Part shown: in pieces, positions 10,732-25,200 of the stretch
Layout: each line of letters starts with the position of its first letter
How positions within the stretch are numbered: the stretch's first letter is position 1
Source of the DNA: Stratiolaelaps scimitus
Taxonomy: Eukaryota > Arthropoda > Arachnida > Mesostigmata > Laelapidae
Assembly: GCA_019614645.1 (NCBI GenBank)
Contig: JABWDB010000001.1
Coordinates: forward strand, 13,061,501 to 13,125,500
Length of the DNA: 64,000 nt
Reading direction: 5' to 3'
Notes under the pieces: generated by a model
What the model was told of the DNA's origin: nothing
The model's database searches: none
What the model saw: only the letters and a program-made list of their open reading frames with translations
Translations under genes and position numbers: made by a program

Positions 10732-12179
10732 GCCAATCTATGGTGGTCGCTTTCGTTTGTCGTTGTTGCCGCAGGTACGTTTTGGAGGCGTCTGGCTTCA
10801 ACTCGATTGTTGAAGCGTTTGTAGCAGCGTCAACTACAAGGATGATATAGGATATGGCAGGTAGTAATCACCGAGGCTGTTCCTGGTCATTCGGCGCCTC
10901 CTGTCGCTTTCCTGGTGGAGCAGCAGATCAGCCCGGCGACAGATGTTCATCAGACCGGAGGGGGGGTCAGGAAAGAAGAATAAGGGCTTCGGAGTGCTCT
11001 TAATTCTTAATGAACGGCCAACTTGTGACCTGGCGACTGTTACAATGCCACGCGACAAGACGAGAACATCCAAGACAAGGGTTGAGAGGCGGTCTGCCCT
11101 GCTGCAGTCGAACAACCCGACCTGTACGCAGTCAAGCGCAAAGAGCGCAAACTCATCGAGCTATCCCAAAAGGCTTCCCAAGATGAAAGGGAATTTAAAT
11201 CGTATCCGCTCGCCAACAACCTGTGTTCTCGCTAACGACGTTAGCTAGTTAGTTGGTTAATTTGTTTCCATCGCTATCGTCAGTGGTACCGCTCATATGT
11301 AGTAATTTTGAACTAAATGAGCTGGAACCTAAAATGGAAAGGAACGCTCGGATTTTCCATGAATATGTTGGTCCAAGATAAGCCTGGGAAGAAACATAGA
11401 GCAACTGATCATTGGGACGCAGCATTGAAGTGTCCTCGGGCCCTTCATGTATGTTATACTCATTGACCTCGTTCTCAGGAAGGCGCCTGCAGAGAATTTC
11501 TCCAGGACGATGGCCTATGCAGTTGATACTTCGTTTTTTCTCCGCGTTCGTCCTTCTGTAATCCGAGTCGGCATCTAAATAGCTCTTAGGGCAGTGGAAA
11601 ACGTAGTGATGACATTTGAAAGGTTCGGTCCGCGTCCTGGACCGACCGTTCCGTTCTACCTCCATATTCTATACCAGTGAATATGGAGGTGGGAACTTTT
11701 CTATAACGATCTTCAGATTCGAATACAAATAGTGGTTTGTTCTCGGAACTGCAATTTTGCAACGTCTATTTACCTGATGGCAGGCCCCCCATGACTAAGA
11801 TGGCTGAAGCTTCAGGATGAGGCTTTTTCATTGCACTTCATTGCGGCTGATACACTGAACGATGGGGCGTACAGTTGTTTGTACACATACACTTGACGTC
11901 CAAAAGTTTACCTCGCGCCAAGATATAAATCCAGCTAGCCCACCTTTACGCTTGTCGTCCTGATGTGAGAGGTAGGCACATCTGAAAAGAAAGGGGAATA
12001 AAATATCAACATTTGTATTGTGTGACAGGCAGTAACAAGTAGTCAGCGACATATTCACAGAATATGAAGTAAGTGCATACACGAAAGACAGCACATTTGA
12101 AGTAAATGCATTTTATAACAGCTGAAGTTCATAGGTATACATTCGAAACAAGAGTGGAGTGAATTATATAATATTTACC

Positions 12180-12216
<37 letters not shown>

Positions 12217-12520
12217 ACTGTGGCTTCCCCCCATATTGTGACTTCAAAACACAGAACGAGCATGAGTGATGCTTCGTCAAGACGTTGCAACCTCGCAACG
12301 GGAGCGCGAAGCTCCATAGGGCACCGAAACACGGGAACTACTGCTTAGCGCTTGGGGACATAGAGATTCCAAGGTGGTCTTTCCATCTGAGAGTGGCGTG
12401 AACTGTGAAAAATAAAAGAAACGATAATGACTATTAGTCTACTCTTTGACTAAAAACACTTGAACTCAAAAAATGATGATGTTTCACACAGTTGTGACAG
12501 GCGAGTTTAGCATGAGAGCA
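10732..12520. other. spacer without identified gene
   Basis: Open frames of up to 138 codons (for example minus 11665-11249) show no recognisable domain and no convincing splice structure. An (ATT)n microsatellite lies at 12180-12215. Confidence 0.45.
12180..12215. repeat. (ATT)n microsatellite
   Basis: Twelve or so ATT/TTA triplets. Confidence 0.9.
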
Positions 12521-12522
12521 TT

Positions 12523-12608
12523 ATGGGTCCGTCTTACGAGACAATGCCAAAAGTAGTTTCGTGGACGTTAAATGTTGCTTGTGAGTCAGCGCGGAAAATT
12601 CACGTACA
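12523..12608 (+). repeat. dispersed repeat, copy 1
   Basis: About 85 bases similar to 29630-29714 by eye (roughly 70 percent). Shared blocks include TCCGTCTTA, CGTGG/GCGTT and AATGTTGC(T/C)TGTGAGT. The family is unidentified. Confidence 0.55.
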
Positions 12609-15600
12609 TTACTCTGCTATGATATGGTCATCTTCGTCGGGAGGAACTGGGCCAGAAAGGGCACACATACGCCGTGTCCACTATCAAAGGCGGCCCCCGG
12701 CTGTCGCTCGAAGGGTCTAGCTCTTAACCGTAGCGGTCGAACCACTCCAGCGTGCTCGATTTTTGTGTTTTGGAAAGGACGCTTATTATTGAGTCTACCG
12801 CTCTGTTTGCTCTGTATTGTACTTAGTATCGAGCGTAAGACGATTGCTATGATATATCACCATGTTGAGACTATATGGTCCACTGTGGCGTGCGAACGGA
12901 ACAGCTCATGCCAATAGCGCGTTTTGTGCAATGTCCAGTATTGATCGTGGGTTACGGATGTATGTGTGTTTGGCGTGAATACGTAGTGCCGTTGTCTTGT
13001 GATGAAAGCTTTATATGATTTTCGAAGTTTTCTCGACATATCGGAGTCGGAAGACACACAAAGTTAGCAGAGTGGTTTCCATGACAGTAGTTGCTACGTC
13101 AAGCGCGTGAACGGCGTGAGTAGTGACTGCATTGTCTATAAGAAGGGATACACACGAGTGTGTGACGAGGTATTGAACAACGACGACGTATGAATCTCAC
13201 CATAGACACATAAAATAGTAAAAAGTGACATTGGCTTCTAGGGTTACAGTTGAGTGCAAAAGTTCACATCCAGAATGACCCGAAAAGCCGCAGCCGTCAG
13301 AATGTTATAAGAAGCGGAGTTGTCTGCCAAATTCACGGCGAAAAATGACACAAAGGAGTGATTTGACTACAACTTTATTCGTTAGATATGATTGCCTGTA
13401 GACTCCAATTGACTTGCTAGTGAAAAAGTAAATTTCCTCGGGGGGTTATGCTGTACGCGTGACCCAACTGAGATGCCATGTTTGCCTTGCTCATCTCATG
13501 TCCCATTTATTCGACTTGTTCCCGGTTTGTCCTAGAGGTTCCGGCATCGGAGCCGATATTCCAAATGGTCGATTAATTACTGAATTGATCCATCGATTGC
13601 TGGTAGGTCTACAGCATCCCACTGTGCGTAGGCGCATACTCCGGCTTACTGAAACAGTTTAGGTAGGTTGAACACATGAAGAAGTGGTTGGTCGTCCGTG
13701 TGTTTGTCGGTGCCGTGCAGACCGAGCATTACGTCGCACGGCATACATAGCGTCTGCACGTACCGGCGGAGCTGGCTTCCTCATAGGAAGTAGAACAAAA
13801 GGGCCATAGAAGTAAGAAAGAGGAAAAAGATTAATTGCAAAGTATAAACTCCTTAGTCCTCCGGTTTCTCCTCTCACTGGTGGCAGTCGCTCGTGTGGCC
13901 CCGAGGTTCCGCCTCGCCTATCTCGTTGGATGGGATTGGCCGGTCAACTGGCCGGAGTTGACCCCGTGGGGTCCTGTTTCTCATGGACTTACTGCTGCTG
14001 CTGCTGCTGTTGCTGCTACTGCTGTGGGTTAACAATAGTGGAGACAGCAGTGGCGGCTGGCCGCGTTGGCCGCGACAGCTACAGCAGCGGTGACGGCAGC
14101 GGAGGCGGTGTAGCTGCCATCGGACGAAAGTAGCGTGGGGACAGCAGGATGGACAACCCAAAGAACCAAATGATTCCCAAGTAACGATTCGCTTTGCCGG
14201 GAACGCAAAAGTCGGGGGAAGATGCTGGCCATAAGGGGCTGGCGTAGCGCGAAGGGGGGCTCCCGAGGTGAAAGGCACGAAGAAGGCCAAGTATATGTGC
14301 GGGCTGTGCGGACACTCTCAGGGGCCCCGAATCGGAGCGCAGCACAGCACAACATCGACTGGGCATTGGGGAAGGGAGTCCGGATCGAGTTGGGGAGGCG
14401 GATCGGATCGGGTTGGCTTGGGTTAGACGAAGAGAACCAGGGCGAGCCGACGAAAGCGCCTGACGCCAAAGCGGGGTGATTGGTGGTAGTGATGCCAGGA
14501 AGGTGGAGAGACAAAGGGGTAAAAGGGTATTAGAAAGTTTGCATCCTCAAGGCGGCATTCTGCTATTGCTGATGGACGTAGAAGAGACTGGCGGATGGAT
14601 GGGGCACGAATGCTGAAGCTGGCTCGGCCGGCATGCCTAAGGGCGGACAGGGACTACTATGGATTGTCCTACGTCTTAGCATTTCTAGCGGGTGGCGGTG
14701 ATTGGCTCAAGATGCTGGTATATGCTGGGAACGCCAATGCTTCAGCTTTCGTCTTGTTTCTGTCAGCGAGGCTTGGGACGAAGCACAATAGAGCTAAAGA
14801 GACGAAAACACACCGGCCCAAATCAGCCATATTCACTACAGGGAGAGAACATGGGAGATAGAGAGAGAGAGAGAGAGAGCAGGACACTTGCATATAAAAC
14901 ATCAATGGTGGATCTATAAGTAACACACGCCATTTTGAGATGCGCCTTGTGCGATCGTGGAGAAGATAGCTACGAGAGGAACAATTAAACCTGTCCTTGC
15001 ATTTGCCACCACATAGCTCAACCGAACAAAGAAAACAACCGAGATAGAGAAACACCTTAGATGCGTTCTAGGATAAATTGTCTGAGGGCGCAAAGGGAAG
15101 AAGCGCGGGGTTTAGAGAATAGGAGCACAATTCCCTCCGATCATTTTTTTCAATTTCAATATTTAGTATTGTTTAATATTTTAATATTCCGAATTTCGAT
15201 GATTCCTCTTATTCGTTTCTCTCGGTTGGAACCGTCGGTTTATTTTCCAGCCGAAGGAAAACTGTTTTCAGTGGTGGTACTTTTGTATCATTCGCTGGGC
15301 TTCGATTGTTTTTGCACTCCATCATGTAAGTTGTTCGTTTCGTTCTCCATTCGAATGAACATATATGTTTTCTGGAGGCGTGTAACCTTAAATGTAAGTC
15401 TTCGGAGAAGTGGTAGGCAGTACTTTCGTGGAATCGACATACTATTGGCTCTATCAACAAGCATGAAAAGCAGCAAAAATAATTCTAGGGGCCATCTGGT
15501 ATATCGCATCAAGAAGTAGCGCCGCCGCCGCCGCTTCGACTGCCTTCCAGGTTAAAATGACGACGATAGTCGAAGTAGCTGATATCATCGAAGGTCGTGC

Positions 15601-18464
15601 CTGCTCTTACCTTCGACCGTATCGCGCTGAGGCCTATTGTGGGTTATTCCTTTTTCGTGCCTATTATATGTTTATATTTGATATTGCGATGAGACTGCAA
15701 TGGGCTCACTCCTATCGCGCTGCCCTCAATTGTCTGACATCACTAGCTAGCTCAATCTCTTGGAAGCGTGCAGTGTAGTTTGCTCAAGCTACGCGTATTT
15801 CTCCCAGATCGTGCCAAAGCGGGATAATTCGCTCCCTTTATTGGCGTCACTTTACCATTGCCTCGAGTACGTACATGCATTTCCACTGCGCGATGGTTGC
15901 CTCCATCTCGCCCTGCATGATCCTGATGTTACGATACGGCCGTGTAGTGCCAGGCGACCAATTGAGCGGCCGAATGTCACCAACATTCCCCATCGCGCAC
16001 AGGCGGCAGGCCCCCTCCCTCAACGGTGTTCCCCTAAGGGTCGTTGTTTTAGTCGCAAACTACTCACTACCTTTTGCCATGCCCTCTCATAGACCGCCTC
16101 CGTCCAATCCCGCGGATGGCCCAGTCGCAGGCCCCCGGGGCCTTACAACAACCTCCATCTCCAACGATCTCTTATGTCGTTTTTGTGCGGAAGCCTGCCG
16201 GGGTCAGTAAACATGGTTGGGCTGCTGCAGTTCAATAATGCACGATAAAGTTCCGGACGAGGGGATTCGGAGGACGATTGGTTAGCGTGGAGAGAGGGAA
16301 ACAGGGCGGGCGCAGGATCCTGGGCGGAGCCAGAGGTCCGACAAGAGGGTCCGTGAGGGAACTGCTGACCTTGCCTCATCCAGGCACCAGGCGGTCCTCC
16401 CCCACTATTCCTTACTAACGCGTCCCTGTCAACCGATTGTTGTTGTTGTTGTTGCGGACAAAAAATAGAGTAATGTATCGTTTGGCTCACGGATAAGTAT
16501 AATAACATATATAGAAGACCTATATCTGACATAACGTATTTTCACCCGTGGACCACGTTTGTCCTTAATTTTGCCTCTAAACCTCTTTTTTTATTGTCCT
16601 TTTGGGGCGCTTGCGAGGTATGGCACGTTATTTTTGTTTAATTTGCCACTGTGTAATTGAGAATACACAATTCTATTCAATAATATTTGATTTAAGCCAT
16701 TCGCAAACATTTCAAGGCAATGCAAATTATAGACGGTGAACCCCGTTTGTAACATTTCGACGTAACTGACAGTTTACATTGAATTTATATGTCTTCTATG
16801 AAATGACGTGGTTCGATCGATGTTCACCTGAGGTTGACTATCTTGAGACACAGAAGGTAGTTGAAGACACAGAAGATACGTCTCTATTGAAACGTACAAA
16901 TTACGGTAACTTTAAGTTTAGGCGAAATACAACTGAATGTTTTATTGCGTGGGACAAATAGGAGCGGGTTTTTTTGTGACGAAGGTATCCCGTAGTATAC
17001 TATTGATCGCAGATCTCTTGGTCATTTACTATTCGTTCCAGATAACACGCTCGTACGCAATTTTCCGAAGTCGAGTGACCGCGGCTCAACCACGGTTCAA
17101 AGACGAAAAGTAAAATGCAGTATATGTAGATGATTCGAGGAGCTTGAAAGCAATACAGTATTTTTGGCAAGTTCCAGCACCAGCGGGACTTTGGATGCCA
17201 TTTTGTTAATGAGTAGTTCGTTAGTTTGTTAATAAAGTAGTTCACCAGTGCGTTCCTTATAGACACTTTGAACTACAAGGAGGGATTCAACAAGTTTTCA
17301 AAATAACTTTCTTGAATACGAGGCGTTTTTCGGAGATTCCCTCCATCCATCCATCTCTCTCTCTCTCTCTAGCTCTCACTCAATCCCTACGAACCGACCA
17401 GGATCATGATGTGGGTGCTCCACCCAGAAACAACAGCACTGAGAACAATTTGCTATGCAAATCCCACCGGGTTGTATTCTTTTGTCGAACAGCTCTCCTG
17501 TCGTAGATGTTTTTGTGAGGATGCTGATTGAAAACATGAGGTGATGATTGTGACTCAGCCTAATCTCGTCCGTGACATCATCGCATCCTGTGATAGTTAA
17601 TCAACGGGTGCTGTGCAATTCCACCTTCGCCCATCTAGATCTGTCGTTAGCTGATTTGCTGTGCAAGTGCCGCTCACGCCCGAGGATGTTGCCTTCTTGC
17701 CCCCCCCCCCGATTGGACTTGTTTTTGTAGACCTTATGATAATGCCTTGCTTGTCAGCTGGCTGCTCTACAGGCTACTTTACGAGAGGCGCTCTCTCGTT
17801 ACGGCAAATACTATGCTGACTGGAGATGTTCCAATGCTTCGCGCCGTTGGCCGCCACACGACATCAAAAGCGAAGGCGAACGCATGCGAGGGAGAGATCC
17901 CAAATAGATAGTATAACAGAATGTGGCGACAATGTTTCATAAAATCTATGGTGAAAACGTTTTCCTTGCGAACTGAAATATACTTCATGGTATCTACTGA
18001 TGTCGAGAAAATTGTACACTGTGTGTGAGAGACAGAGAAGCGATTGGGATAAGCGCCACGAAACGATCCCGGTTCGTATCTCGCAGGACACGGCGTATGT
18101 ATGAATCAAAAACTGTTCTTGCACTTGCGGACCTGTCATTGCACGGAACCTGCTTTACTCCGGGGCATGCTATGATTGTCCCGTTTCATTTTCCTGGAGA
18201 ACTCTGCTCACCTCCATCCGGATCGTTCCTGCATCCTCGTTAATCCCTAGGAACATGGACGCTACTCCTGTTAAACCTACTTGACATTGTTAAGCCTCTC
18301 CTTTTGGGCCGATGTTATTTTGTGTGTCACTGGTACGTGTATCTTGCACAGATACACGTTCGGACTGCTGCCATACAGAAGAACAACGCTGCATTCACTA
18401 TGTGCGCTACCGAAGGTTGAATCGATCTCTACCGGAAACCTGCTGCTTTTTGTTCCTGACTGCA

Positions 18465-18492
<28 letters not shown>
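18465..18492. repeat. (TA)n microsatellite
   Basis: Pure TA run of about 28 bases. Confidence 0.95.
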
Positions 18493-18495
<3 letters not shown>

Positions 18496-18932
18496 GCACC
18501 TTATTATAGCGTGACTCCCGTCCATTGCCGCTGTGGTTGCCTTCTATATCCGCGCCCCTGCTAGTGCAAGATGGCATATGTAAATCCTTTGCCCTGCCAT
18601 GAATTACTAAGTATGGCTATTCCTTCGGTCCTCTCAGTTCACCTGCTACCCCTGCTGCTACTTGAGAAAGAGGCACGACTAATACATCGCACAGAAACGA
18701 GTCACTGGAATTCGCTGACAAGCACTCGCGCACTGATGGTGTCTCTATGTATATATGCGAATCTATTTCTTTGTGTTTTGTATGCAACATCCCTGGCTGA
18801 CATGGGCAAAATGCTATATCAGAAGGCTGGTAAAAACGAGGAAGGCGGGGGAAGTGAGCAAGATCGAAGATCGAGGGATCGGTTTATCCCTGCTTGTCAA
18901 AGTGAACAATGGCTACTGTGGTTTATCCTATT

Positions 18933-18933
<1 letters not shown>

Positions 18934-18964
<31 letters not shown>
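18934..18964. repeat. (TA)n microsatellite
   Basis: Pure TA run followed by TATGTATG units. Confidence 0.95.
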
Positions 18965-18973
<9 letters not shown>

Positions 18974-21900
18974 GTATATCTCGATGGGAGCTCCACTACA
19001 TTGACCGTACTGCATTAGGCGACACAGGCCAACGAGAACACACAAGGCTGAAATGAGACCGAGACGATAGAATATCATTTCGAATTTCGTGTAGAAAAAT
19101 TCTAGTAAGTTTATGTCCATTGGAATGTGCCGCCATTCCACTGACTCGTTGCGCTGTAATCCAGATCGCTCTCTCCCATTTAGAGGTAGATCTGCGACGA
19201 AATAGGGATCCGATTCAGCGAGCGAACGGACGAATGGGCAGGTTTATGGGGATTTTATGGCAGGTGTAGTAGGAATCCGGCACACACCTTACAGATGGAC
19301 ACAATAGGCCATAGGCTAGGCCTAGACGAAAGCAGCAAAGTTCGACTTGGATAGCCCTCTGGATATGGACTTTAAGCCCGCTCTCTCGAACCACTAGCCA
19401 GTGGTTCACAGTCACCCAGGGACTGTGGCCTGCCGGTGAGCCTCAGTAATGGTAGTAGAAGTAGTGCTAGCAGCAGGGGTTCTTAGTGCTTTCCGATGAC
19501 ACGACGCTAGAGATCTGTTTGGTTGGTCCTTGCAAAGTTTACTCGACATCCTGAAAGCTCCAAGACTCCATAAAATCTCTGACCCTATTGGTGGCGCAAA
19601 CATCGCCATGGCCGAAACCCTACGATTTGCTGAGGATTTTTCGTTATAAAATTGACGAATGCGTCTCGTCTGCGGACGAATGGAAAAGTGACGATACTAC
19701 TGAGCCACGCATTATAGAATAGGGAAGTCAAACTCGGTGTTAGTGCACGACCATTTGCAACCCCCTATGCGAACTGTACCTTAAGAAGCATATTTAACAA
19801 CTCGCGATTTTGCATTGTCGCAGTGAAGTCGAAAACAATGAATGACGTATGAATACCTTTATACAATTAACATCCAAAGGATACGACATGATGGATGCAT
19901 TATTGAGAACACAGGAAGACAGGCTGACACACGTATGTGTCCACTCATAACGGATACTTATATAGCTCTAGCTCGCCTTTCATATCGGCTTGTTTTGACG
20001 ATGGTTGGGAACAGTCAGAGCTGGAGGAGGGGGGATCCGTGGTACGGGACACGAAAGCCTAGTGATGACGACGCAGATCACGGCCTTTGGATCGGTTTGG
20101 GCTCCTCTTCGGGTTAATATGTGTCTGTGAATGATCAACTCATCGATGACACCAATGCTTATACACCCTTCACCCTCGACTCGATACCGATACATTCATA
20201 TAGAAACAACCTACTCCTGTCATTCATCCTTCGGTGTTTCTACGTAGGTACATATATGCATCGATACAACGAGGCATTCCTGACCTGAATACCATTGGCA
20301 CCGGAGTGGGTCTGAGCTGACACGCGATAGTAGAACATTCGAAGGATTTCTTCTCCTATTTCTCCCTTCCTCCCTCCCTCTCTCTCTCTCACTCGTACAC
20401 GCACAATCTTCGTTCCTCGGCGGAAGTATAATAGCTGCCGCGAATGACCGCTGGGTCCTGCCATTGGTGTCTAACAGGAGACCGAGGCTAGGATTGTCTG
20501 GACATCGATATATTTTTGCGACACCGCGAATGTACAAAACGAACCTGTCGAGAAGAGGGAAACGAGGCCTGGATGCCTGGAGCGAGCCAACGAGGCAGAG
20601 GGGCGAAGGGAGATGCCAGGGTGCCAAGTGATTGGTGATTGTGTATATAGATCGCGGACCCTACCCCGCTGGGGCGCTATCCCTGCCCGTCTATACGAAT
20701 CCCCATCCGCCCACACACGGTGCACAGCGGAGAGAGCCTAAATATGCCGCTCTTGCCGTCGTTTTCATGCTTGCCTCCTATGGTCACCAAGGATCGAGAG
20801 ATAAGACGAGAGAAAAAAGTGCGTCCGTCTGGCTGAGCAGTATCAATCTCGGCCTCCTCCCTTCGCCAGAGACACCATCCGGTGACGTAGTGCTGAGCGG
20901 TGTGAGATTCGATTACATGGGAGAAGGCAAAAACGCTTCGGTATTCTTCGCCTTGATTTCTCCTCGTCAGCGGCGGGATTTTTGCGCTCCCAGAACGAGG
21001 ACGTACGTACACTACCGTGTGGCCGCTGTTTCTATAGCAGACAGGCAGAGGGGGATCGCCGCCTCTGCGGACGCCATCTCTGACGTGCAACGCGCGTAGA
21101 CATTGGCGGGACGATATTCGATCTCAGGACTATGTGTGATTTTGTCTGACTTCCAGTGAGCATCCAGTCAGGAACTGCACGTTACTCACAGGCTGTGGGA
21201 GGCCGACTCGTTTGTAGTCACAGACGATTCGATCGGGCAGCGGCTGAAAGAAGATGCAGGAATCTCGCTTGTCTTGAAAGAATGAGGTGTAGATGGAAGG
21301 TGGTGTGCGGGTGCTGGGTTTGGGCAAGGAATAACGCGGATCGAACAGAACCATCAATCTTTCCTGCTGAGGACAGAATGCTACAATTGGCCCAATACGA
21401 AAGATCTGACCATGCAAGGCCCCGTGGTACAAAGGATTACAACTGCCTTGGGCATATATAACAAATAGTGCCAGGTGTGCCGTCAGCTAAATAATAGCTA
21501 AGCTCTCGTTGATATCTCGTACCGAGTAACATTTTGACGAATGCACAAACACTGACTGGATCTTCAAATACATCGAAATTGTGATGGTGTCTTATCTTAT
21601 AAAACCCGCAGCCGGATGGCTACATAACGTCGCATGCGCAAACTGTCAATGTTTAGTAAATGAGCAGAGGTCATTTAGTATTTGTAGTGCGTGTGTATGT
21701 ACGGTTTATAAATACATAAGCAGAATGACACATCAGTCGTCGCATTATGATGCAGGCTGCATTATGGCCCTCTTGCGAGGGCCCTCCCAAACGATCAAAT
21801 CCTCGACGCCGACGAGAGCCTTTAGATCCCCCTACATATTTTTGGTCTCGGAAATGCCGTGCGTAACAGCCAGTGGTGCCAACATCCGCATAGATCGCAG

Positions 21901-22299
21901 CGACATATCCGCATACAGGAAGCTATGGCAGCTCGTGCCATAGGATTCGGTATAGTCAGTATTAACCTACATGATGTCCTGCCGTTTACGTTGCGTTTGC
22001 AATGATATTCCTTTTTCGAGCAGTCTTTTGCGGAATCCAGCTACACAAACGACTGGCGAGATTAATGAAGACCGCTGCTACAATCTTTTGAAGCCATGGT
22101 AACGATACGAGAACCCTTGTTAGATCCCTTTTCCTTCCGCGTTAGGGCTGACCCGAGTTAGGTCGGTCGCGTGGAGAGCCGAGGATCTCCGCTCCTGGTG
22201 GATCGTGGACATACGCACGATATTTTCGTCTGGGCTCCATATCGGGCCCTCGTATGGCGGCGGTCGGCTCCTCCTTCTCCGGGTTCGCGTTATCGACCC

Positions 22300-25200
22300 T
22301 TCTCCGTGTCTCACTAACCGCCTACCATACCGCTTCCCGCTAGAACCTTGGACTCCATGCGCCATGTAGTGTGATGCGCGAGCTGGCTAGCTGAATTTGG
22401 CATGTGTGAGGGTGCGTGTGGCTGTGTGCGTTCGGCCTGCGGGCTGGTTGTGCGTCGGCCGTCTGTTTCCCTGCCTGCCTGCCTGTCTGTCTGCCCGTGT
22501 GTGCGCTGATGGGGTGCGCTCAGGGCCCGAGCTCGGATGATTTCTGAGGCCAGGGGCGGCGCCTGTTCTGACGCATGACCCTAAACGACGTATCCAACGG
22601 CAGCTGAGCTAGGCGAAGGCCTCCGCGTGCGCCTGAGAGCGCCGTATGGCGAATCGCGTCTAGCAGCTACTACTAGCTGCAGCAGAGGCCAGGGAGGAGA
22701 CCCCCATCCCCTGCACCCAGAAACGAGGGAGGAGCGGACGTAACGGAAGAGTGTGTGCTCTTTAGCGGTGCCGCCATAGTGGTGCCATACCCCACAAACC
22801 CTCTCTCCCCATAACCCCCGCGATTGTCAAGCTTTCTTCTTTCCCTAGGCACGAGTCGCCGAGTAAGCCGAGGGTCGTTTACTCCGAGCTTGTAGGCTTG
22901 GAAGCCCGTCTGGCAGCAGCCAGCTAAACAGCCTCCTAACAGGGCTCACTCGTCCTAGGCCCGCTCAGATCTCGTTGGAGCCCTAGCTCAACCCAGAACT
23001 GCTAGCTGAAATGGCGACCGACCGACCGACCGGCCGAACGTATCGCGTTTCTGTGTATGGAAAGACGCACGCAATGGGCAGGGCCTCGGGATCGAGCCAT
23101 TCTGGCTGCTCCGGCCCGCGGCGAGCGAAAGGGCCCCGCCGGCTGTTGGGAAGTTACCCCGCACGTGATTGGTTGCTGCGCCATCATGACGGGTAGAGAG
23201 AGCGGTGCGCGCCAAAACGACCAGGGCACCCCCGGCAGTCAGTGAAGTTCGACGTTGTGACCAACCAGAGTGATTTGTGATAAAACGCGCGCATGCACAC
23301 GCATTGACAATCGAGCAAAGCGCTAATCATATTTGTTTATGATAATATGTGCGTACATTCGTATACTGATGGCCATGTTCCATTTGAAATGTGTTAGTCA
23401 GCTCGGTTATAGATTTATACTAAAGTTATTACAATAGTGCTCAAGTGATACGATTGACTGAATGCGTATTGTATCTGAGAAAGCGCACCGCCACGTTGTA
23501 ATCAATGCTTGTCGATGATCTTTTCAAAATCCTGTCTTATTTACACAGTGACATTGACACCATGAGATCTCGGCCACGATGGAGCCGAGTATCTGCGACC
23601 CTCTACCGGTGGGGAGAATGTCGTGTTGTAAATATTAGCGGTATATAGATATCCTTTCATTGTGCTAAATGCAGGAGAGCGAGATTGAGTATGGAACAAG
23701 GGAGCGATGTAGCTAGAATCGAAGGTAACATACAGACAGCGAGAGAAATACACGAACACATCCATACTGCAAACAACGACTAGTTTGACAGACATATACT
23801 CTGACGCCCCTACACATACACAGGCACACGCGCTCGTAGCTCGCGGTGGCAACTCGCACAGCGAAATAGCAGCAGAAGCAGGCTAGCGTTCAACAGCAGC
23901 GTCAGCAGCAGCGATGGCAATAGGCGAACTCGTCGGCGGGCGTTCGGTGTGACGCGTTGCGAGCTAGCGAGAGAGAAAGTAGGTGGATTGCACTCACTGC
24001 TATTTGGGGGTCAAACGGGCGACCGAGTGGTGTCCGGGGGTGAGTCTGTGTGGGGCAGACGATGCATCCAGGTGGGTTGAACTGGATGCAGTCGTATTGC
24101 GCCGAGGACTCGGTCACATGCATGCACGATGTATTGGTAGACAATATGAACGGGTCATTGCTTCTTCGGTTCGGGCTCACAATAGCGAGCGAGCGTCGAG
24201 ACAGGCCAAGCTCACGAAGGCGACTTAAGGAGGCGCCATCCTAATTGTAATTTACTATCGAGAGGATGTTTACTTGCCTAGGCTGTGCTGGCTAGCGGCC
24301 TAGGCTGCGCTTCACTGGGAACGGCGTGGCGCAGCGCAGCTCGCCTCAGCGTCGGTGGCAGTGGTCCCCAATCCCCTCCCCTCCCCCCCAAAAACCAACC
24401 CCTCGACCCAAGAGTCCCCCGCCCCCCTCGGTATCCGTCTGTCCGGTATGCGTTGTGTCTCCACCCGGCCGCTACTCAACCCTGTTCGGCTCGTTGTTGC
24501 CGCCAAGATGCACACAGCAATGTACAATTCGAGGTGAGTGAGTGGACGACAACGCGAACGAAGAGGAAGAGGAGCAGGAAGAAGAAGACGAAGTCGACGA
24601 CGACGACGACGACGGCTGCTACTGATTCTGTTGCTGTTGCTGCTAGTGCTGTCCCGGACAGCACGAGAGTAGGCAGCAGGGCAAAGTAATGGTGCATGGA
24701 CGGAACGCCATCGGCCAAGAAGGATCCTTCACGATGGTCAGCTGGAGGCGCGGGTCAAGTTTGGACACGGGATCGACAGGGGGCGAACAGGCCACGACGA
24801 GTGGGGAAACGGGTCGAACTGTCGAGGAGAGTCAGCCGGTCGACTGCGAAAGGCTTCAGTGGTGGTACAAGGTACACATTCGTATACAGATGCATGCACG
24901 CGCACGCACACACACACACAGACACACTCACGCGCGTCCGATGGACCAAACGACGGACGAATGAGTCGGCCAGTCGCTCTGTAGCTAGGCAGATAGATCG
25001 GTCGAACGAACGAACGGACCAAGGAATAGGCCAGCAGCAAAAACAAGGAGAAGGTGGAGACGAAAGAAAGAGGAAAAGCGAGAAATGGAGAGAGAGAGAG
25101 AGAGAGAGAGAAAGAAAAAGAAAAAAGGAGAGGTCACAACAACAGAGGTAGAGGTGTATTCAGTCGTTCACACAGACAGACACAGGGAAAACGAACACTT

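Larger units (their letters stand above)
12620..22300. other. long spacer or intron without identified gene
   Basis: No coding frame with a recognisable domain or paired splice signals was found on either strand. It is mixed-composition DNA with a GC-richer stretch at about 13.9-14.6 kb. Short microsatellites are (GA)n at 14859-14880, C11 at 17700-17710, and (TA)n at 18465-18492 and 18934-18964. It could be the intron of a large gene or true intergenic DNA. Confidence 0.4.

Noticed and set aside
18571..19056. 161-codon plus-strand frame
   Set aside because: Passes through a (TA)n microsatellite, has no domain, and competes with equally long frames on the other strand.
24285..24689. 134-codon plus-strand frame in the GC island
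   Set aside because: Pro/Ser-rich reading of CpG-rich DNA that runs through a consensus splice donor; no domain.
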